From Roseateles subflavus (lineage in GTDB: Bacteria > Pseudomonadota > Gammaproteobacteria > Burkholderiales > Burkholderiaceae_C), in contig NZ_JASVDS010000002.1 of the NCBI RefSeq assembly GCF_030285365.1, positions 124,001-188,000 of the forward strand: a DNA stretch of 64,000 bases. Reading direction: 5' to 3'. This document shows positions 48,363 through 57,483 of the stretch, one piece after another (the stretch's first letter is position 1; every line of letters begins with the position of its first letter). Below the pieces are notes generated by a model. It saw only the letters and a program-made list of their open reading frames with translations. It did not search any database and was not told where the DNA came from. Both the position numbers and the translations under genes were made by a program.

Positions 48363-49304
48363 TCAGAGGCCTGCCGCCGGAGCGGACGGCGCGGCGCTGG
48401 CCGACGCGGCTGGCGCGATCGCGGGGGCTGGCGCCAGGATCACCTCGGGCGCCTTCAGCAGGCGCAGGCAGTCCTGTGATCGGTGCGCCACGCGACAGGC
48501 CTCCCAGCGCGCGTCGGCCGCCCGTGCGGTGGGGCGCTCGCAGTTCGGCCCCCGCTGTCGTGCACAGGCCTCCCGGCCCGCCCGGTAGACCAGATCGATC
48601 CACCGGCCGACGGCATGGGTGTCCCGGGCGCGGGCCACCCGCGCGGCGTCGAACAGGAGCGGTTCCGGCGCCGTCTCGGGCGCTTCCCAGTGCCGGCCCT
48701 GGTCGCTGGAGCGCAAGACGAGGAACTGCTCGTAGCCATTGGGCTCCCCAAACTCCATGACGTAGTGCCCGCCCTGCAGGCCGAAGCGCGCATCGCTGGG
48801 TACGACGAGCGGGTCGACCACCTTCGCCGACCGGGGCCTCTCGCGGTAGGGATGGAGGTTGTCGGAGAACGTGCGCCCGTCGTCCTCGCTGGTGACGAGC
48901 CAGTGCTGCGACCAGCGCCGCTGGCCCTCGACCCGGCCATAGCCGGTGCTGCCGTAGAGCGTGGCGCCCGCGCGGCCATAGCGCTCGCAACGGGGCCAGT
49001 CGTCGCGGAAAGGCAGCACGGTGGTGCGGCCGTCATGGTGCCGGTACGTGACCTGGTAGGCCCAGCGGATCGCGTCCGGCGGCGTGGTGCTGTGGAACAT
49101 GAACAGCTTGTGCAGCTGAACGCCCCCGTGCCGGCCGTCGAACTCGAAGGCGCTGCCGTCGGGGAGGGGGCAGCGGAGCTGTTCCCCGGCCTGCACCGCG
49201 GCGGCGGCGCCCAGCATCAATGCAGCAGCGACGAGCGCGGCGACGCGGGAGGCAGGCGGGGAGGCCGGACGGGAGGCCGGACGGGGGAGTGGGCGCAGCG
49301 TCAT
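48363..49304 (-). CDS. Exported protein with Asp-box repeats
   Basis: A 313-residue protein with an N-terminal signal peptide (VAALVAAALMLGAAAAVQA). Two Asp-box motifs are visible, SEDDGRTF and SSDQGRHW, of the kind found in sialidase-like beta-propellers. With only two clear boxes, a full propeller is not certain, and catalytic arginine triad residues cannot be assigned. Cysteines in ACARQRGPNCE may pair. The tail is A/P/S-rich. Function unknown. Confidence 0.7.
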   Translation of the reverse strand: MTLRPLPRPASRPASPPASRVAALVAAALMLGAAAAVQAGEQLRCPLPDGSAFEFDGRHGGVQLHKLFMFHSTTPPDAIRWAYQVTYRHHDGRTTVLPFRDDWPRCERYGRAGATLYGSTGYGRVEGQRRWSQHWLVTSEDDGRTFSDNLHPYRERPRSAKVVDPLVVPSDARFGLQGGHYVMEFGEPNGYEQFLVLRSSDQGRHWEAPETAPEPLLFDAARVARARDTHAVGRWIDLVYRAGREACARQRGPNCERPTARAADARWEACRVAHRSQDCLRLLKAPEVILAPAPAIAPAASASAAPSAPAAGL

Positions 49305-49337
49305 GGGCGGATTCTCAGCGCTGCCGTGCGGGCCCGG

Positions 49338-50735
49338 TCAGGCCACCGCTCGTGCGTCGGCGGGCGTGACACCGGCGCCCGAACCGGCTCGCGCTGTCAT
49401 CACGGCCAGCTCATCGAGCCGGCGGCGCACGAGCTGGATGCCATGCAGCAGCTCGAAGAACAGGTCGGAGTGGCGAATGGGCACCTGCAGCTGCCGCACG
49501 GCGCGGTGCAGGGCCTCCAGCTCGTCCCGCACGCTGTGCTGGGTGACGGGCCCCGGCAGGCCATCGAGCTGCGACTCCAGGCCGCGCAGGCGCTTGTACA
49601 GCCCGCGCATGCGTTCACGCAGGTACCAGCGGTACAGGCGGGGGCCCTGGCTCACGAGCGGCAGCAGCGCCGCGGCGGCGGCCAGCAGCGTCAGCAGGCG
49701 CTCGGCATGGGCGGTCAGCCAGTAGGGCAGCAGCCGCTGCAGCAGGCTCGGGCCCTGGCGGTAGTAGCGCTGCGCGGCGCCCGAGACGGGGTACTCCGGA
49801 TCGCTGGCCTTGGGGAAGTCGCCCGGGCGGTCGAGCCAGCTGGGCTGGCCGTGCTCGCGGCGCAGGACCTCCACGAGCTCCTGGACCAGATCGGCGTGGA
49901 GGTCTTCGCGCACGAGCACCGCATTGCTCGTGGACAGCAGCTCGATGTCCCGCGGTGGCAGGGAGGCGCCGAGGTCGACGACGCCCTGGGGCAGGGTCAC
50001 GCGTTCCAGGAAGGGCAGCCGCCGGCTGATGGCCTCGGCCTGCGGCACGCTCATCAATGTGACGCCGGGCTGGTGAAGCAGGCGCTGGACGACCGGGGCG
50101 TCGGCGGCGAAGGCCATGAAGACGACGTCCACGCGCCCGTCGAGCAGGGCGCGGGCGGCCTCGTCGCCCGCGAGGGGCAGCAGGCGCGTGCGCTGGCCGT
50201 CGAGGTCGTAGAGGGCCAGCAGGCGCTCGGCGACGAGTCGCGTGCCGCTCCCGGCCGGGCCCAGGGCCAGACGCAGGCCGGCGAGGTCCTGCAGGCGCTG
50301 CAGGGTCAGCCCGGGGCGCTGGAAGATCCACAGCACCTGGCGGTTGATGCGCCCGAGCGACACCAGGCCCGGGTAGGCCGCGGCGTCACCCACGCCCCCC
50401 TGCACGAAGGCCGCCTGGACGGGCGCATCGGCCCGCGAGAGCAGGGCCAGGTTCTCCAGCGAGCCCTGCGTCGGCCGCAACGTGACCGTCACCTTGGAGG
50501 CCGCCAGTGCCTGCGCGTAGCGCTGCCCGAAGTGCTCGTAGGCCCCGCCGGGAAAGCCGGTGGCGAGGGTGAGGCGCGAGGGCGGTGCCGGGATCGCCCA
50601 GACCAGCAGCGCCGCGACGAGCCCGAGCGCCAGCAGCACGACCAGGACCCGGTACCCGCGGCGACGCCAGGCGGGGCCGAGTGGCGGACCGGAAGGGGCG
50701 GCGGGGGCGGTGGCGGGTTTGGACGTTGCGGTCAT
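49338..50735 (-). CDS. TAXI family TRAP-type solute-binding protein, membrane-anchored
   Basis: A 465-residue protein with an N-terminal helix (YRVLVVLLALGLVAALLVWA). The binding domain has LTLATGFPGGAYEHFGQRYA, the TAXI start motif, then ALGPAGSGTRLVAERLL and DGRVDVVFMAF. A second membrane helix near residue 345 (LLTLLAAAAALLPLVSQG) leads into a coiled C-terminal region. This two-helix form is common in Burkholderiales and lacks a TRAP permease nearby. Start at MTATSK. Confidence 0.88.
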   Translation of the reverse strand: MTATSKPATAPAAPSGPPLGPAWRRRGYRVLVVLLALGLVAALLVWAIPAPPSRLTLATGFPGGAYEHFGQRYAQALAASKVTVTLRPTQGSLENLALLSRADAPVQAAFVQGGVGDAAAYPGLVSLGRINRQVLWIFQRPGLTLQRLQDLAGLRLALGPAGSGTRLVAERLLALYDLDGQRTRLLPLAGDEAARALLDGRVDVVFMAFAADAPVVQRLLHQPGVTLMSVPQAEAISRRLPFLERVTLPQGVVDLGASLPPRDIELLSTSNAVLVREDLHADLVQELVEVLRREHGQPSWLDRPGDFPKASDPEYPVSGAAQRYYRQGPSLLQRLLPYWLTAHAERLLTLLAAAAALLPLVSQGPRLYRWYLRERMRGLYKRLRGLESQLDGLPGPVTQHSVRDELEALHRAVRQLQVPIRHSDLFFELLHGIQLVRRRLDELAVMTARAGSGAGVTPADARAVA

Positions 50736-50943
50736 GGGGCGGGCCCGTGGCCCGGAAGGGCGAGGGGCGAAGGGCAAAGAGCGCGCAGTTTAGGCGTCAG
50801 GCCGGTCGGCGACGGAGGTCATCGGGCAGGGATCTCCCCAGGGAGCGGGTCGGCGTGAAAAGGCGCGGCGATAAGATGCCGCGCCATGACGCACGCCTTG
50901 CATCGCCAGCCGGCACCGACGCGGATCGACCGGCAGCCCCCCC

Positions 50944-51324
50944 ATGGTTGAGTGGCTGGCGCAGCAACTGGCTTTGCTGGGCCAGTCCCTGTGGCCGCAG
51001 CCGAGCGCCGTGCCCCTGTCCATCCTGCAGGCGGACGAGCGGCAGCTCGTCATCCAGGGCAACGCCGCCGTCTTCTGCTTCGACGCCCGCCAGCGCTGCG
51101 TGCGCGTCGGCACGCGGCGCAAGGCTGCCTTCGACGACATCCGTTGCGTGATCGTGCGCCACCATCGCGACAGTGACGATCGACCCGAGCATTGGTCCGT
51201 TACGCTGCAGGTGCGGGGCTTCCTGGCGGACGTGCACCTGGGCTGGTCGCAGGACGACGTCGATGCCTCCATCCTCGGCGCCCGCCTGGCCCGCTTCCTG
51301 GGCAAGCCGGTGCGGGCTTGGTGA
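50944..51324 (+). CDS. Hypothetical protein
   Basis: A 126-residue protein without signal peptide or membrane helix. It alternates strands (LSILQADERQLVIQGNAAVF; RCVIVRHHRD; VTLQVRGFLADVHLGWSQDD) and ends in a helix, like a small PH-like or barrel domain. No family recognised. It is isolated between opposing genes. Confidence 0.65.
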   Translation: MVEWLAQQLALLGQSLWPQPSAVPLSILQADERQLVIQGNAAVFCFDARQRCVRVGTRRKAAFDDIRCVIVRHHRDSDDRPEHWSVTLQVRGFLADVHLGWSQDDVDASILGARLARFLGKPVRAW

Positions 51325-51348
51325 GCACCCCTCGCTCCGCCGGTCAGA

Positions 51349-52041
51349 TCAGGGCGCGAGCGCGCCGCGCAGGTATTCGGTCAGTGCGGCCTTGAGCTCG
51401 GCCTGGAACGGTGGGCGGATGGGGGCGAAGACGGGCTCGGCCAGCAGGGCGCGCAGCGGGGGCGGGTAGTCCAGTGTCTGCCACAGGCCGCGGGTGAGGG
51501 CATAGCTGCGCAGCAGCAGCGCCACACCACGGCCGGCACCCAGGCCCAGCGCGGCCTCGATGACGCCGCCCGCCTCCACGAGACCTTGCACGAGGTCCAG
51601 CTTGAAGCGGCGCAGGTGCTCGTCGCCCAGGTTCTGCTCGAGCACGCTGTAGGCCATGGCATCGAGCCGCAGCAGCTCGGGGCGCGCGTCCAGATAGGCC
51701 GCGAAGCGGTCCACGAAGCGGGGCAGGGCGTCCGCGGGATCGCCCTCGCGGAAGGCGTCGCGCACGGCCTGCAGCAGGCCGGCGAAGTCCTCCGCCAGCA
51801 GGGCCACGAAGATCTCTTCCTTGGTCTTGAAGTAGAGGTAGACCGTGCCCTTGGCCAGGCCGGCCGCCTGCGCGATCTGCGCGGCGGAGGGCAGCTGGCG
51901 GCCGTCCTCGATGAAGAGGGCACGGGCGGCGGCGAGGATGTCGGCACGGCGGGCGGCCTTGTCCTGCCCGTCGACGGCGCGGCTTTTCAGCAGGCGCACC
52001 GGCGGCAGCGTGACGCGGGGAGGCATCTTGCTGCGGCTCAT
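51349..52041 (-). CDS. TetR family regulator
   Basis: A 230-residue regulator with helix-turn-helix LPSAAQIAQAAGLAKGTVYL and YFKTKEEIFVALL. The C-terminal domain includes RPELLRLDAMAYSVLEQNL, similar to TetR_C_17-type domains. Its first codons overlap the stop of the upstream oxidoreductase by 4 bp. Palindromes at 53650-53698 are a candidate target. Confidence 0.88.
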   Translation of the reverse strand: MSRSKMPPRVTLPPVRLLKSRAVDGQDKAARRADILAAARALFIEDGRQLPSAAQIAQAAGLAKGTVYLYFKTKEEIFVALLAEDFAGLLQAVRDAFREGDPADALPRFVDRFAAYLDARPELLRLDAMAYSVLEQNLGDEHLRRFKLDLVQGLVEAGGVIEAALGLGAGRGVALLLRSYALTRGLWQTLDYPPPLRALLAEPVFAPIRPPFQAELKAALTEYLRGALAP

Positions 52042-52676
52042 GGCTGGAGGGCCTCCGACAGCAGCACGTGACGGCCGGGCCCTGCGGCGAGGGCGGCCTC
52101 CAGCAGGGCGCGGGCGACGTGCTCGGTGCGCACGGGGCGCCAGCGGCGCGGCAGCAGGGGCAGGACCGCGCGGCTGAGCGCCAGCGCCACGGCCTCGCCG
52201 GGTCGACGGTCCAACCGCGGGCCGCCGTCCAGCAGCGAGGGGCGCAGGCAGGTCAGGGCGTCGAAGCCGAGCGCCGCGACGTCGCGCTCCGTCTCGCCCT
52301 TCACGCGGAGGTAGAGGCCCCGGCTCGCGGCGTCGGCGCCCAGCGAGGACACCAGGGCGCAGGTCGGCGTGCCGGCCTCGCGGGCCAGGCGGCAGGCCGC
52401 CACTACATAGTCATGATCCACCCGCCGGAAGGCCTCGGGCGATCCCGCCTGGCGCCGCGTGGTGCCCAGGGCGCAGAGCACGGCATCGGCGTGCCACCAG
52501 GGGGCCTGGGCCGGCAGCTGCTCGAAGTCCACGAGCGGGTTGAGCAGGCGCTCGTGCGCGGGCAGGGGCCGGCGGGTGGGCGCGACGACCCGTGTCACGC
52601 GGGCGTCCGCCAGCGCGAGGGCCAGGGCCTGCTGCCCGACCAGTCCGGTGCTGCCAAGGATGAGAAGCGTGCGCAT
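52038..52676 (-). CDS. NAD(P)-binding oxidoreductase, NmrA/epimerase-like
   Basis: A 212-residue Rossmann-fold protein. LLILGSTGLVGQQALALAL is the dinucleotide-binding loop, with LGTTRRQAGS, VDHDYVVAAC and LVSSLGADAASRGLYLRVKG further along. It resembles small atypical SDRs (HIM1/TIP30-like). Substrate unknown. It is coupled to the TetR gene. Confidence 0.85.
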   Translation of the reverse strand: MRTLLILGSTGLVGQQALALALADARVTRVVAPTRRPLPAHERLLNPLVDFEQLPAQAPWWHADAVLCALGTTRRQAGSPEAFRRVDHDYVVAACRLAREAGTPTCALVSSLGADAASRGLYLRVKGETERDVAALGFDALTCLRPSLLDGGPRLDRRPGEAVALALSRAVLPLLPRRWRPVRTEHVARALLEAALAAGPGRHVLLSEALQP

Positions 52677-52836
52677 GGGTGAAGGAGGGCGGTGTGGCCC
52701 CGGGAGGGCGACGGGGGCGGCGGCGAGTCGCGTTGACGAGGGCCCCGGTGCGGCGCAGGCCGCCTGCCGGGGGCAGGGAGGCCCGATGGTAGCCCGCCCC
52801 GGGGACGCCGCACCCGCGACGCCCCCCGGCGAGGCC

Positions 52837-53631
52837 TCAGTTGGCCATCAGCCGGGCCGCCATCCAGGTCTGCAGGCGCCGCGGTGCGAGCCGGGCGCTC
52901 CAGACCGTCAGCTTGTTCCCGAGGCCCGGCACCACGCTGGGCGTGCCGGCCTTCAGCGCGCGCAGCCCGAGGGCCGCCACCGGGCGCGACTTCATCATCA
53001 GCAGGCGCTGGTACAGCGTGGGGCGCTGGCCGGAGACGGCCAGGAAGTTGGTGGCCGTGATGCCGGGCGACAGCACGCTCACCTTCACGCCCTGCGGCGC
53101 CAGCTCGGCATTGAGCGCTTCGCCGAAGAGCAGCACGTAGGCCTTGCTCGCCGCATAGGCCGCGTAGGTGGGCGTGGCCTGGTAGCCGCCGATGCTCGCC
53201 ACCAGCAGGATGTGGCCGCGGCCGCGGGCGGCCATCGCGGTGCCGAAGACATGCGTCAGCTCGGTGAGGCTGGCCGTGTTCAGCTGGAGCATGTCCAGCG
53301 TGCGGTCCAGCGGCTGGCTGAGCAGGGGGCCGTAAAGGCCGTAGCCGGCGTTGTTGATGAGGATGTCGATGGCCAGGCCCTGCGCATCCAGGCGCGCCTT
53401 GAGCGCCACGCCGGCACCGGCGCGGGCCAGGTCGATGCCCTCCACGCGCACCTGCACGCCGTGCCTCGACCGCAGCTCAGCCGCCAGGGCCTCCATGGGC
53501 TCGGTGCGGCGGGCCGCCAGCACCAGGTTCACGCCCTGCTCGGCCAGCAGCGTGGCGAAGTCCACGCCGAAGCCGCTGGAGGCGCCCGTCACGAGGGCCC
53601 ACTGGCCGGTCCAATCGCGGTTCGAGGTCAT
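52837..53631 (-). CDS. Short-chain dehydrogenase/reductase
   Basis: A 264-residue classical SDR. TGASSGFG binds the cofactor, NNAGYG stabilises the fold, and the catalytic set is VASIG (Ser) with YAAYAASK (Tyr, Lys). AARRTE after the second strand suggests NADP. AGGAG lies 7 bp before the ATG; a longer frame runs to 53706 across the operators. The palindromes directly upstream indicate TetR control. Confidence 0.92.
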   Translation of the reverse strand: MTSNRDWTGQWALVTGASSGFGVDFATLLAEQGVNLVLAARRTEPMEALAAELRSRHGVQVRVEGIDLARAGAGVALKARLDAQGLAIDILINNAGYGLYGPLLSQPLDRTLDMLQLNTASLTELTHVFGTAMAARGRGHILLVASIGGYQATPTYAAYAASKAYVLLFGEALNAELAPQGVKVSVLSPGITATNFLAVSGQRPTLYQRLLMMKSRPVAALGLRALKAGTPSVVPGLGNKLTVWSARLAPRRLQTWMAARLMAN

Positions 53632-53649
53632 TCCATGCTCCTGAGAAAT

Positions 53650-53698
53650 AAATGACCGGCGGTCATTTGGTGGGCGAATTTGAAATGACCGGCGGTCA
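53650..53698. promoter_or_regulatory. Two tandem palindromic operators upstream of the SDR gene
   Basis: AAATGACCG-G-CGGTCATTT (53650-53668) is perfect with 9-bp arms. A second, TGACCG-G-CGGTCA, lies at 53686-53698. Their centres are 33 bp apart. This is typical of TetR-family operators, and the nearest TetR gene is at 51349-52041. Confidence 0.8.
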
Positions 53699-53888
53699 GT
53701 TGTCAAGCGCTGCCCCGCGTGCCCGGGCAGGGTCGTGAAAAGGTGCCGCGGGGAAAGCGCGCGTCAGCAGGGCCGCGCTCCGGGTGGGACGGGTGAGCGC
53801 TCGAGGCGTGCACCCGGGGGGGCGCTTGCGCAGCCACGTCTCCCGACGAAGCGCGCGGGGCCGGCCGGGACGCGGCCGGCCCGGGGGA

Positions 53889-54872
53889 TCAGGGCAGGCG
53901 CAGGGTCTCGCGTTCGCTGACGCGCACTTCCTGCGGACTCCCGTTGCCGACGCTGTAGGTCACGATGAGGATCTTGCGCTGGCCGGGGTAGGGGTCGCCG
54001 CCGCCGAGGTTGTTGTCGACGTAGACCTCAAGGCTCTGGCCGTCCCGCACGAGGCGGCGCAGGCGGTCGCTGACGTCCCAGTCGCGACCGCTGGCGCCAT
54101 AGGTGGCGCGCAGGATGCGCAGCTGCCCGCGCTCCTCGCGGCCGTGCCAGCCACCGCGCCAGTTGCGGTCGCCCCAGTTGCCGCCGCCCCAGCCGGTGAA
54201 CTGGTTGCCGTCGATGTGGCTGAACTCCTCGTACTCGAAGGTGCGGACGTCGCCGCCGCGGCCGCGGGCGTAGACGCGCAGCGTCTTGCGGCGGCCCGGG
54301 TCGGGGTCGATGCCGAAGAGGTCGTTGGTGATGCGCACGCGCGCGTCGCGGCGGGCCAGGTCCTTGAGGCGGTCCGTCACGTCGACGTTGCGCCCCTCGG
54401 TGCCGTAGCGGGCCTGGAGGATCTGGTAGTCGCCGTCGTCGTTGCGGCGTGGCACCTCGGGGTCGCGGCGGTCGTTGCCGCCGTTCCAGCCGCCGTTCCA
54501 GTTGTCGTGGCCCCAGTTGCCCCGGCCCCAGCCGATGAACTGGTTGCCGTCGATGTGGCTGAACTCCTCGTAGTCGAAGGTGCGCACCTGGCCGTCGCGG
54601 CCCTGGGCGATGATGCGCAGCGTCTTGCGGTGGCCCGGGGCCGGGTCCACGCCGAAGAGGTCGTTGGTGATGCGCACGCGGCGGTCCTCGCGGGCGAGTT
54701 CGCGCAGGCGCGGCGTGACGTCCACATTGCGATCCCCGGTGCCGTAGCGGGCCTGCAGGATCTTGTAGTCGCCGTCATCGCGGTCGTCGCGGTCGGCCAG
54801 GGCGAGGCCGGCGAAACTGCCCAGCAGGGCGGTGGCGATGCCGGATTGCAGCAGGTGTCTTCTGTGGTTCAT
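53889..54872 (-). CDS. Exported protein with three DUF3395-like repeats
   Basis: A 327-residue protein with a twin-arginine-like signal (MNHRRHLLQSGIATALLG). Three repeats of about 80-100 residues start at YKILQARYGT, YQILQARYGT and LRILRATYGA, each with a DVT/DVS-x-RL segment, an N-x-LFG/LGG turn, D-P-x-PGxRK and a closing aromatic strand. Glycine/tryptophan/asparagine-rich spacers separate them. The first two repeats are far more similar to each other than to the third, indicating a recent duplication. Function unknown. Confidence 0.78.
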   Translation of the reverse strand: MNHRRHLLQSGIATALLGSFAGLALADRDDRDDGDYKILQARYGTGDRNVDVTPRLRELAREDRRVRITNDLFGVDPAPGHRKTLRIIAQGRDGQVRTFDYEEFSHIDGNQFIGWGRGNWGHDNWNGGWNGGNDRRDPEVPRRNDDGDYQILQARYGTEGRNVDVTDRLKDLARRDARVRITNDLFGIDPDPGRRKTLRVYARGRGGDVRTFEYEEFSHIDGNQFTGWGGGNWGDRNWRGGWHGREERGQLRILRATYGASGRDWDVSDRLRRLVRDGQSLEVYVDNNLGGGDPYPGQRKILIVTYSVGNGSPQEVRVSERETLRLP

Positions 54873-55161
54873 GAGATCTCCAGGGCTGAGGCGCGGGCCG
54901 GGCGGTGCACCGCCCCTTCACGTCCCGTTGCGCCCGTCCACAACGGATCAGGGCGGCCATTGGTGGACCGGTGCACGCCGGGGCGGCAGTATCGCGCCGC
55001 CGGGGTGGGCGCGCGAGGGCGATTTGCATCCGATGGTGAGCAGGCGCGTGGGGGGCGCGGCGGCGGCCGCGTCGCATAATCTGCCAGCACTGCGCGCACG
55101 GCCTGGGCCTGGATGGGATCGGGCCGGCGCGGGCTTCAACGACGCGGGGAGGCGTACTTCG

Positions 55162-55533
55162 ATGGGGACTTTCGTGCTCTTGCTGCTGCTGGCCGCTTTC
55201 GGCGGGCTGTGCTGGCGGCTGTGGCATTCCCGCTATCGCCGCGCGGCCCTGCGCGGTCTCGCGGCCGGGGTGGCGCTGACGCTGGGCATGCCCTTCGTCT
55301 ACGGCCTCCTGTTCGGCGTGAACCTCTGGCATGCGTCCGCACGGCCGGGGCTGGAGGGCGGGCTGTCCGCCGCCCTGCTGTATGGCCTCCTGCTGATGCC
55401 GTTCGGGCTGCCGCTGGGCCTGCTGGCCGGCGTGGCCTGGCAGTGGGTCCGGCAACGGCGCCCGGGGGCCTCGACCTTGCCCACCACCCCCACCTCCACC
55501 ACCACCTCCACGACCGAATCCGCGCAGCCATGA
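55162..55533 (+). CDS. Small membrane protein
   Basis: A 123-residue protein with three hydrophobic stretches (FVLLLLLAAFGGLCW; GVALTLGMPFVYGLLFGV; LLYGLLLMPFGLPLGLLAGV) and a threonine/serine-rich tail. No family recognised. GGGGAGG lies upstream of the ATG. It overlaps the next gene by 4 bp (ATGA), so both are in one operon. Confidence 0.65.
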   Translation: MGTFVLLLLLAAFGGLCWRLWHSRYRRAALRGLAAGVALTLGMPFVYGLLFGVNLWHASARPGLEGGLSAALLYGLLLMPFGLPLGLLAGVAWQWVRQRRPGASTLPTTPTSTTTSTTESAQP

Positions 55534-56015
55534 CCCAGCCCCCCGAACTCCCCCCGATCGACGCCCCCCCGAGCGCTGACGCTGCGCCACCGGCCGGCCC
55601 GGTGCTGTGGAACCCCAATGCCGCGGCCGCCTGGGGCCTGCTCCTGAGCCCGGTCTTCAGCGCCGTCCTGCACCTGATGAACTGGCAGGCCCTGGGCGAA
55701 GCCGAGAAGGCGCACGAGGCGAAGCAGTGGGTGATCGGCCTCGTGGCCGCGATGCTCGGGACGATGCTGCTCCTGATCGTCTGGCCCGAGAGCCGAGCGC
55801 TCGACACGCTGAGCCGCTCCGTGGGCGTGGCGCTGTTGGTGGCCTGGTACTACGGGACGGGCAAGGCGCAGTCGACGCGTGTGGCCGCGCTGTACGGCCG
55901 GGGGTATCCGCGACGCGGCTGGATCGTGCCGGTGCTGGCCGCGCTGGCCCTCATCGTCGGGCTGAGCTTCGTGCTCGGCGGCCTGGACGAGCTGTGGCAG
56001 TACCGGCCACGTTGA
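55530..56015 (+). CDS. Multi-pass membrane protein of unknown function
   Basis: A 161-residue protein with a proline-rich N-terminus containing VLWNPNAAAAWGLLLSPVFS, then HEAKQWVIGLVAAMLGTM and two further helices. NPxAAAxWGLLxSPxFGA-like segments are found in small uncharacterised membrane proteins. Function unknown. Confidence 0.65.
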   Translation: MTQPPELPPIDAPPSADAAPPAGPVLWNPNAAAAWGLLLSPVFSAVLHLMNWQALGEAEKAHEAKQWVIGLVAAMLGTMLLLIVWPESRALDTLSRSVGVALLVAWYYGTGKAQSTRVAALYGRGYPRRGWIVPVLAALALIVGLSFVLGGLDELWQYRPR

Positions 56016-56050
56016 ACGTCGGATCCACCTCGCCCGACCCGGGAGCGCGC

Positions 56051-56587
56051 ATGCCTCAGCACATCCTCCAGTTCTGGTTCCACGAGATCGAGCCCCGCCA
56101 GTGGTGGGCCGTCGATCCCGCCTTCGACACCCTGCTGCGCGAGCGCTTCCTGCCCGTCCTCGAGCAGGCCGCGCAGGGCGAGCTCGCGGCCTGGCGCGGG
56201 ACACCGCAGGGTCGTCTGGCCGAGGTCCTCGTGCTGGACCAGTTCTCGCGCAACATCTTCCGCGGCACGCCACGGGCCTTCGCGCAGGACCCCATGGCCC
56301 TGGCGCTGTCGCAGGAGGCCGTCGCCGCCGGCGCGCTGGACGCGCTCCGGCCCGAGGAGCGGCCCTTCCTGCTGATGCCCTTCATGCACAGCGAATCGCG
56401 CGTCGTGCACGCCGAAGCCGAACGCCTCTTCGCGCAGTGGGCGCCCGGCAGCAGCCACGACTTCGAGCTGCGCCACCGGGCCATCATCGACCGCTTCGGC
56501 CGTTACCCGCATCGCAACGCCATGCTCGGGCGCGCGTCCACGGCCGAGGAACTGGACTTCCTGCAGCAGCCCGGATCCAGCTTCTGA
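56051..56587 (+). CDS. DUF924 family protein
   Basis: A 178-residue helical protein with the family marks ILQFWFHEIEPRQWW, LDQFSRNIFRGTPRAFAQD, FLLMPFMHSES and YPHRNAMLGR. DUF924 proteins have a TPR-like fold and no assigned reaction. Length is normal. GAGCGCGC precedes the ATG, so initiation may be weak. Confidence 0.9.
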   Translation: MPQHILQFWFHEIEPRQWWAVDPAFDTLLRERFLPVLEQAAQGELAAWRGTPQGRLAEVLVLDQFSRNIFRGTPRAFAQDPMALALSQEAVAAGALDALRPEERPFLLMPFMHSESRVVHAEAERLFAQWAPGSSHDFELRHRAIIDRFGRYPHRNAMLGRASTAEELDFLQQPGSSF

Positions 56588-56589
56588 CC

Positions 56590-57021
56590 ATGACAGCGGC
56601 CTTTGCGATCAAGACGCCCCTGCCGGATGAGCCGGCGGACGGCTGGCAACTCGTCGAGCAGAAGACCATGTACGGCGGCAAGCGGATCGCGGCGGGCGAC
56701 GAGCTGTTTCTCTTCGACAGCGAGAACGCGGGCGGACGGGGGCTGATCGCCCGCGGCGTGGTCGTGCAGGCGGCCGTCTGCGCCCCTCGCGTCGGCGTGC
56801 CGCGCCAGACGCCCCGCGTGACGCTGACCGTGCGCCGCACCGCGACGGCGGCCCGTCCGCTGGGCCGGGCCGTGCTGCGGACCTTTGATCGCTGGGACGA
56901 TGGCCGTCCCGAGACCGAGCTCAACTTCAAGCTCTACCGGCAGGCCACGGACAAGGTCGTGGGCCTGAGCGAGGCGGCGGCGCGGTGGCTGGCGGACTGC
57001 TTTGCCGAGGCGAGTGAATGA
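56590..57021 (+). CDS. Hypothetical protein
   Basis: A 143-residue soluble protein starting 3 bp after the DUF924 stop. It has WQLVEQKTMYGGKRIAAGDE and LFLFDSENAGGRGLIARGVV, suggesting a small beta-barrel similar to EVE/PUA-type domains, then a C-terminal helix (LSEAAARWLADCF). That fold idea is inference. Confidence 0.68.
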   Translation: MTAAFAIKTPLPDEPADGWQLVEQKTMYGGKRIAAGDELFLFDSENAGGRGLIARGVVVQAAVCAPRVGVPRQTPRVTLTVRRTATAARPLGRAVLRTFDRWDDGRPETELNFKLYRQATDKVVGLSEAAARWLADCFAEASE

Positions 57022-57066
57022 ACGTCGCAACGGGCGCCAGCTCGGCTGCGGCAGGAGGAACGACGT

Positions 57067-57483
57067 GTGATCATGAACGGCATCCGATGGCTGATGGCTT
57101 GGTTCTCGGGGCTGCTGCTGCTGCCGGCGACCGTGTGGGGCGTACTGCTCGTGGACCGTTACGCCACGCGCTGGTGGTGCCCGCCTGAGCACCTGGTGTC
57201 CGGCGTCTGCATGGCGGCGGGCTTCAGCAGGCTTCTGCTGTCCTTGCAGATCGTGACCGTCGCTCTGGGCGCCCTCCTGGCGGTGCTCGTGCCCGCACTG
57301 ATGGCGCCGCGCGAGCGCCGTCTGGTGTCCGCGGCCATGCTGTGCCTGGGCACCCTGCTGTGCCTGTGTGCCGCGCTGGCGGCCTGGCCGTCGCTCGTCT
57401 TTGGCGTACCCGCGGTGCTCGCCGGAGCCTTGGCGCATGGGGCCCTGCATCGAGCGGGCTGGCTGAAGGAGCTTTCGGCATGA
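57067..57483 (+). CDS. Membrane protein
   Basis: A 138-residue protein with four predicted helices (LMAWFSGLLLLPATVWGVLL; LQIVTVALGALLAVLVP; MLCLGTLLCLCAALAA; LVFGVPAVLAGAL). GTG 57067 is the better start because AGGAGGA lies about 9 bp upstream; ATG 57073 would be too far. It overlaps the following lipoprotein gene by 4 bp. Function unknown. Confidence 0.65.
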   Translation: MIMNGIRWLMAWFSGLLLLPATVWGVLLVDRYATRWWCPPEHLVSGVCMAAGFSRLLLSLQIVTVALGALLAVLVPALMAPRERRLVSAAMLCLGTLLCLCAALAAWPSLVFGVPAVLAGALAHGALHRAGWLKELSA

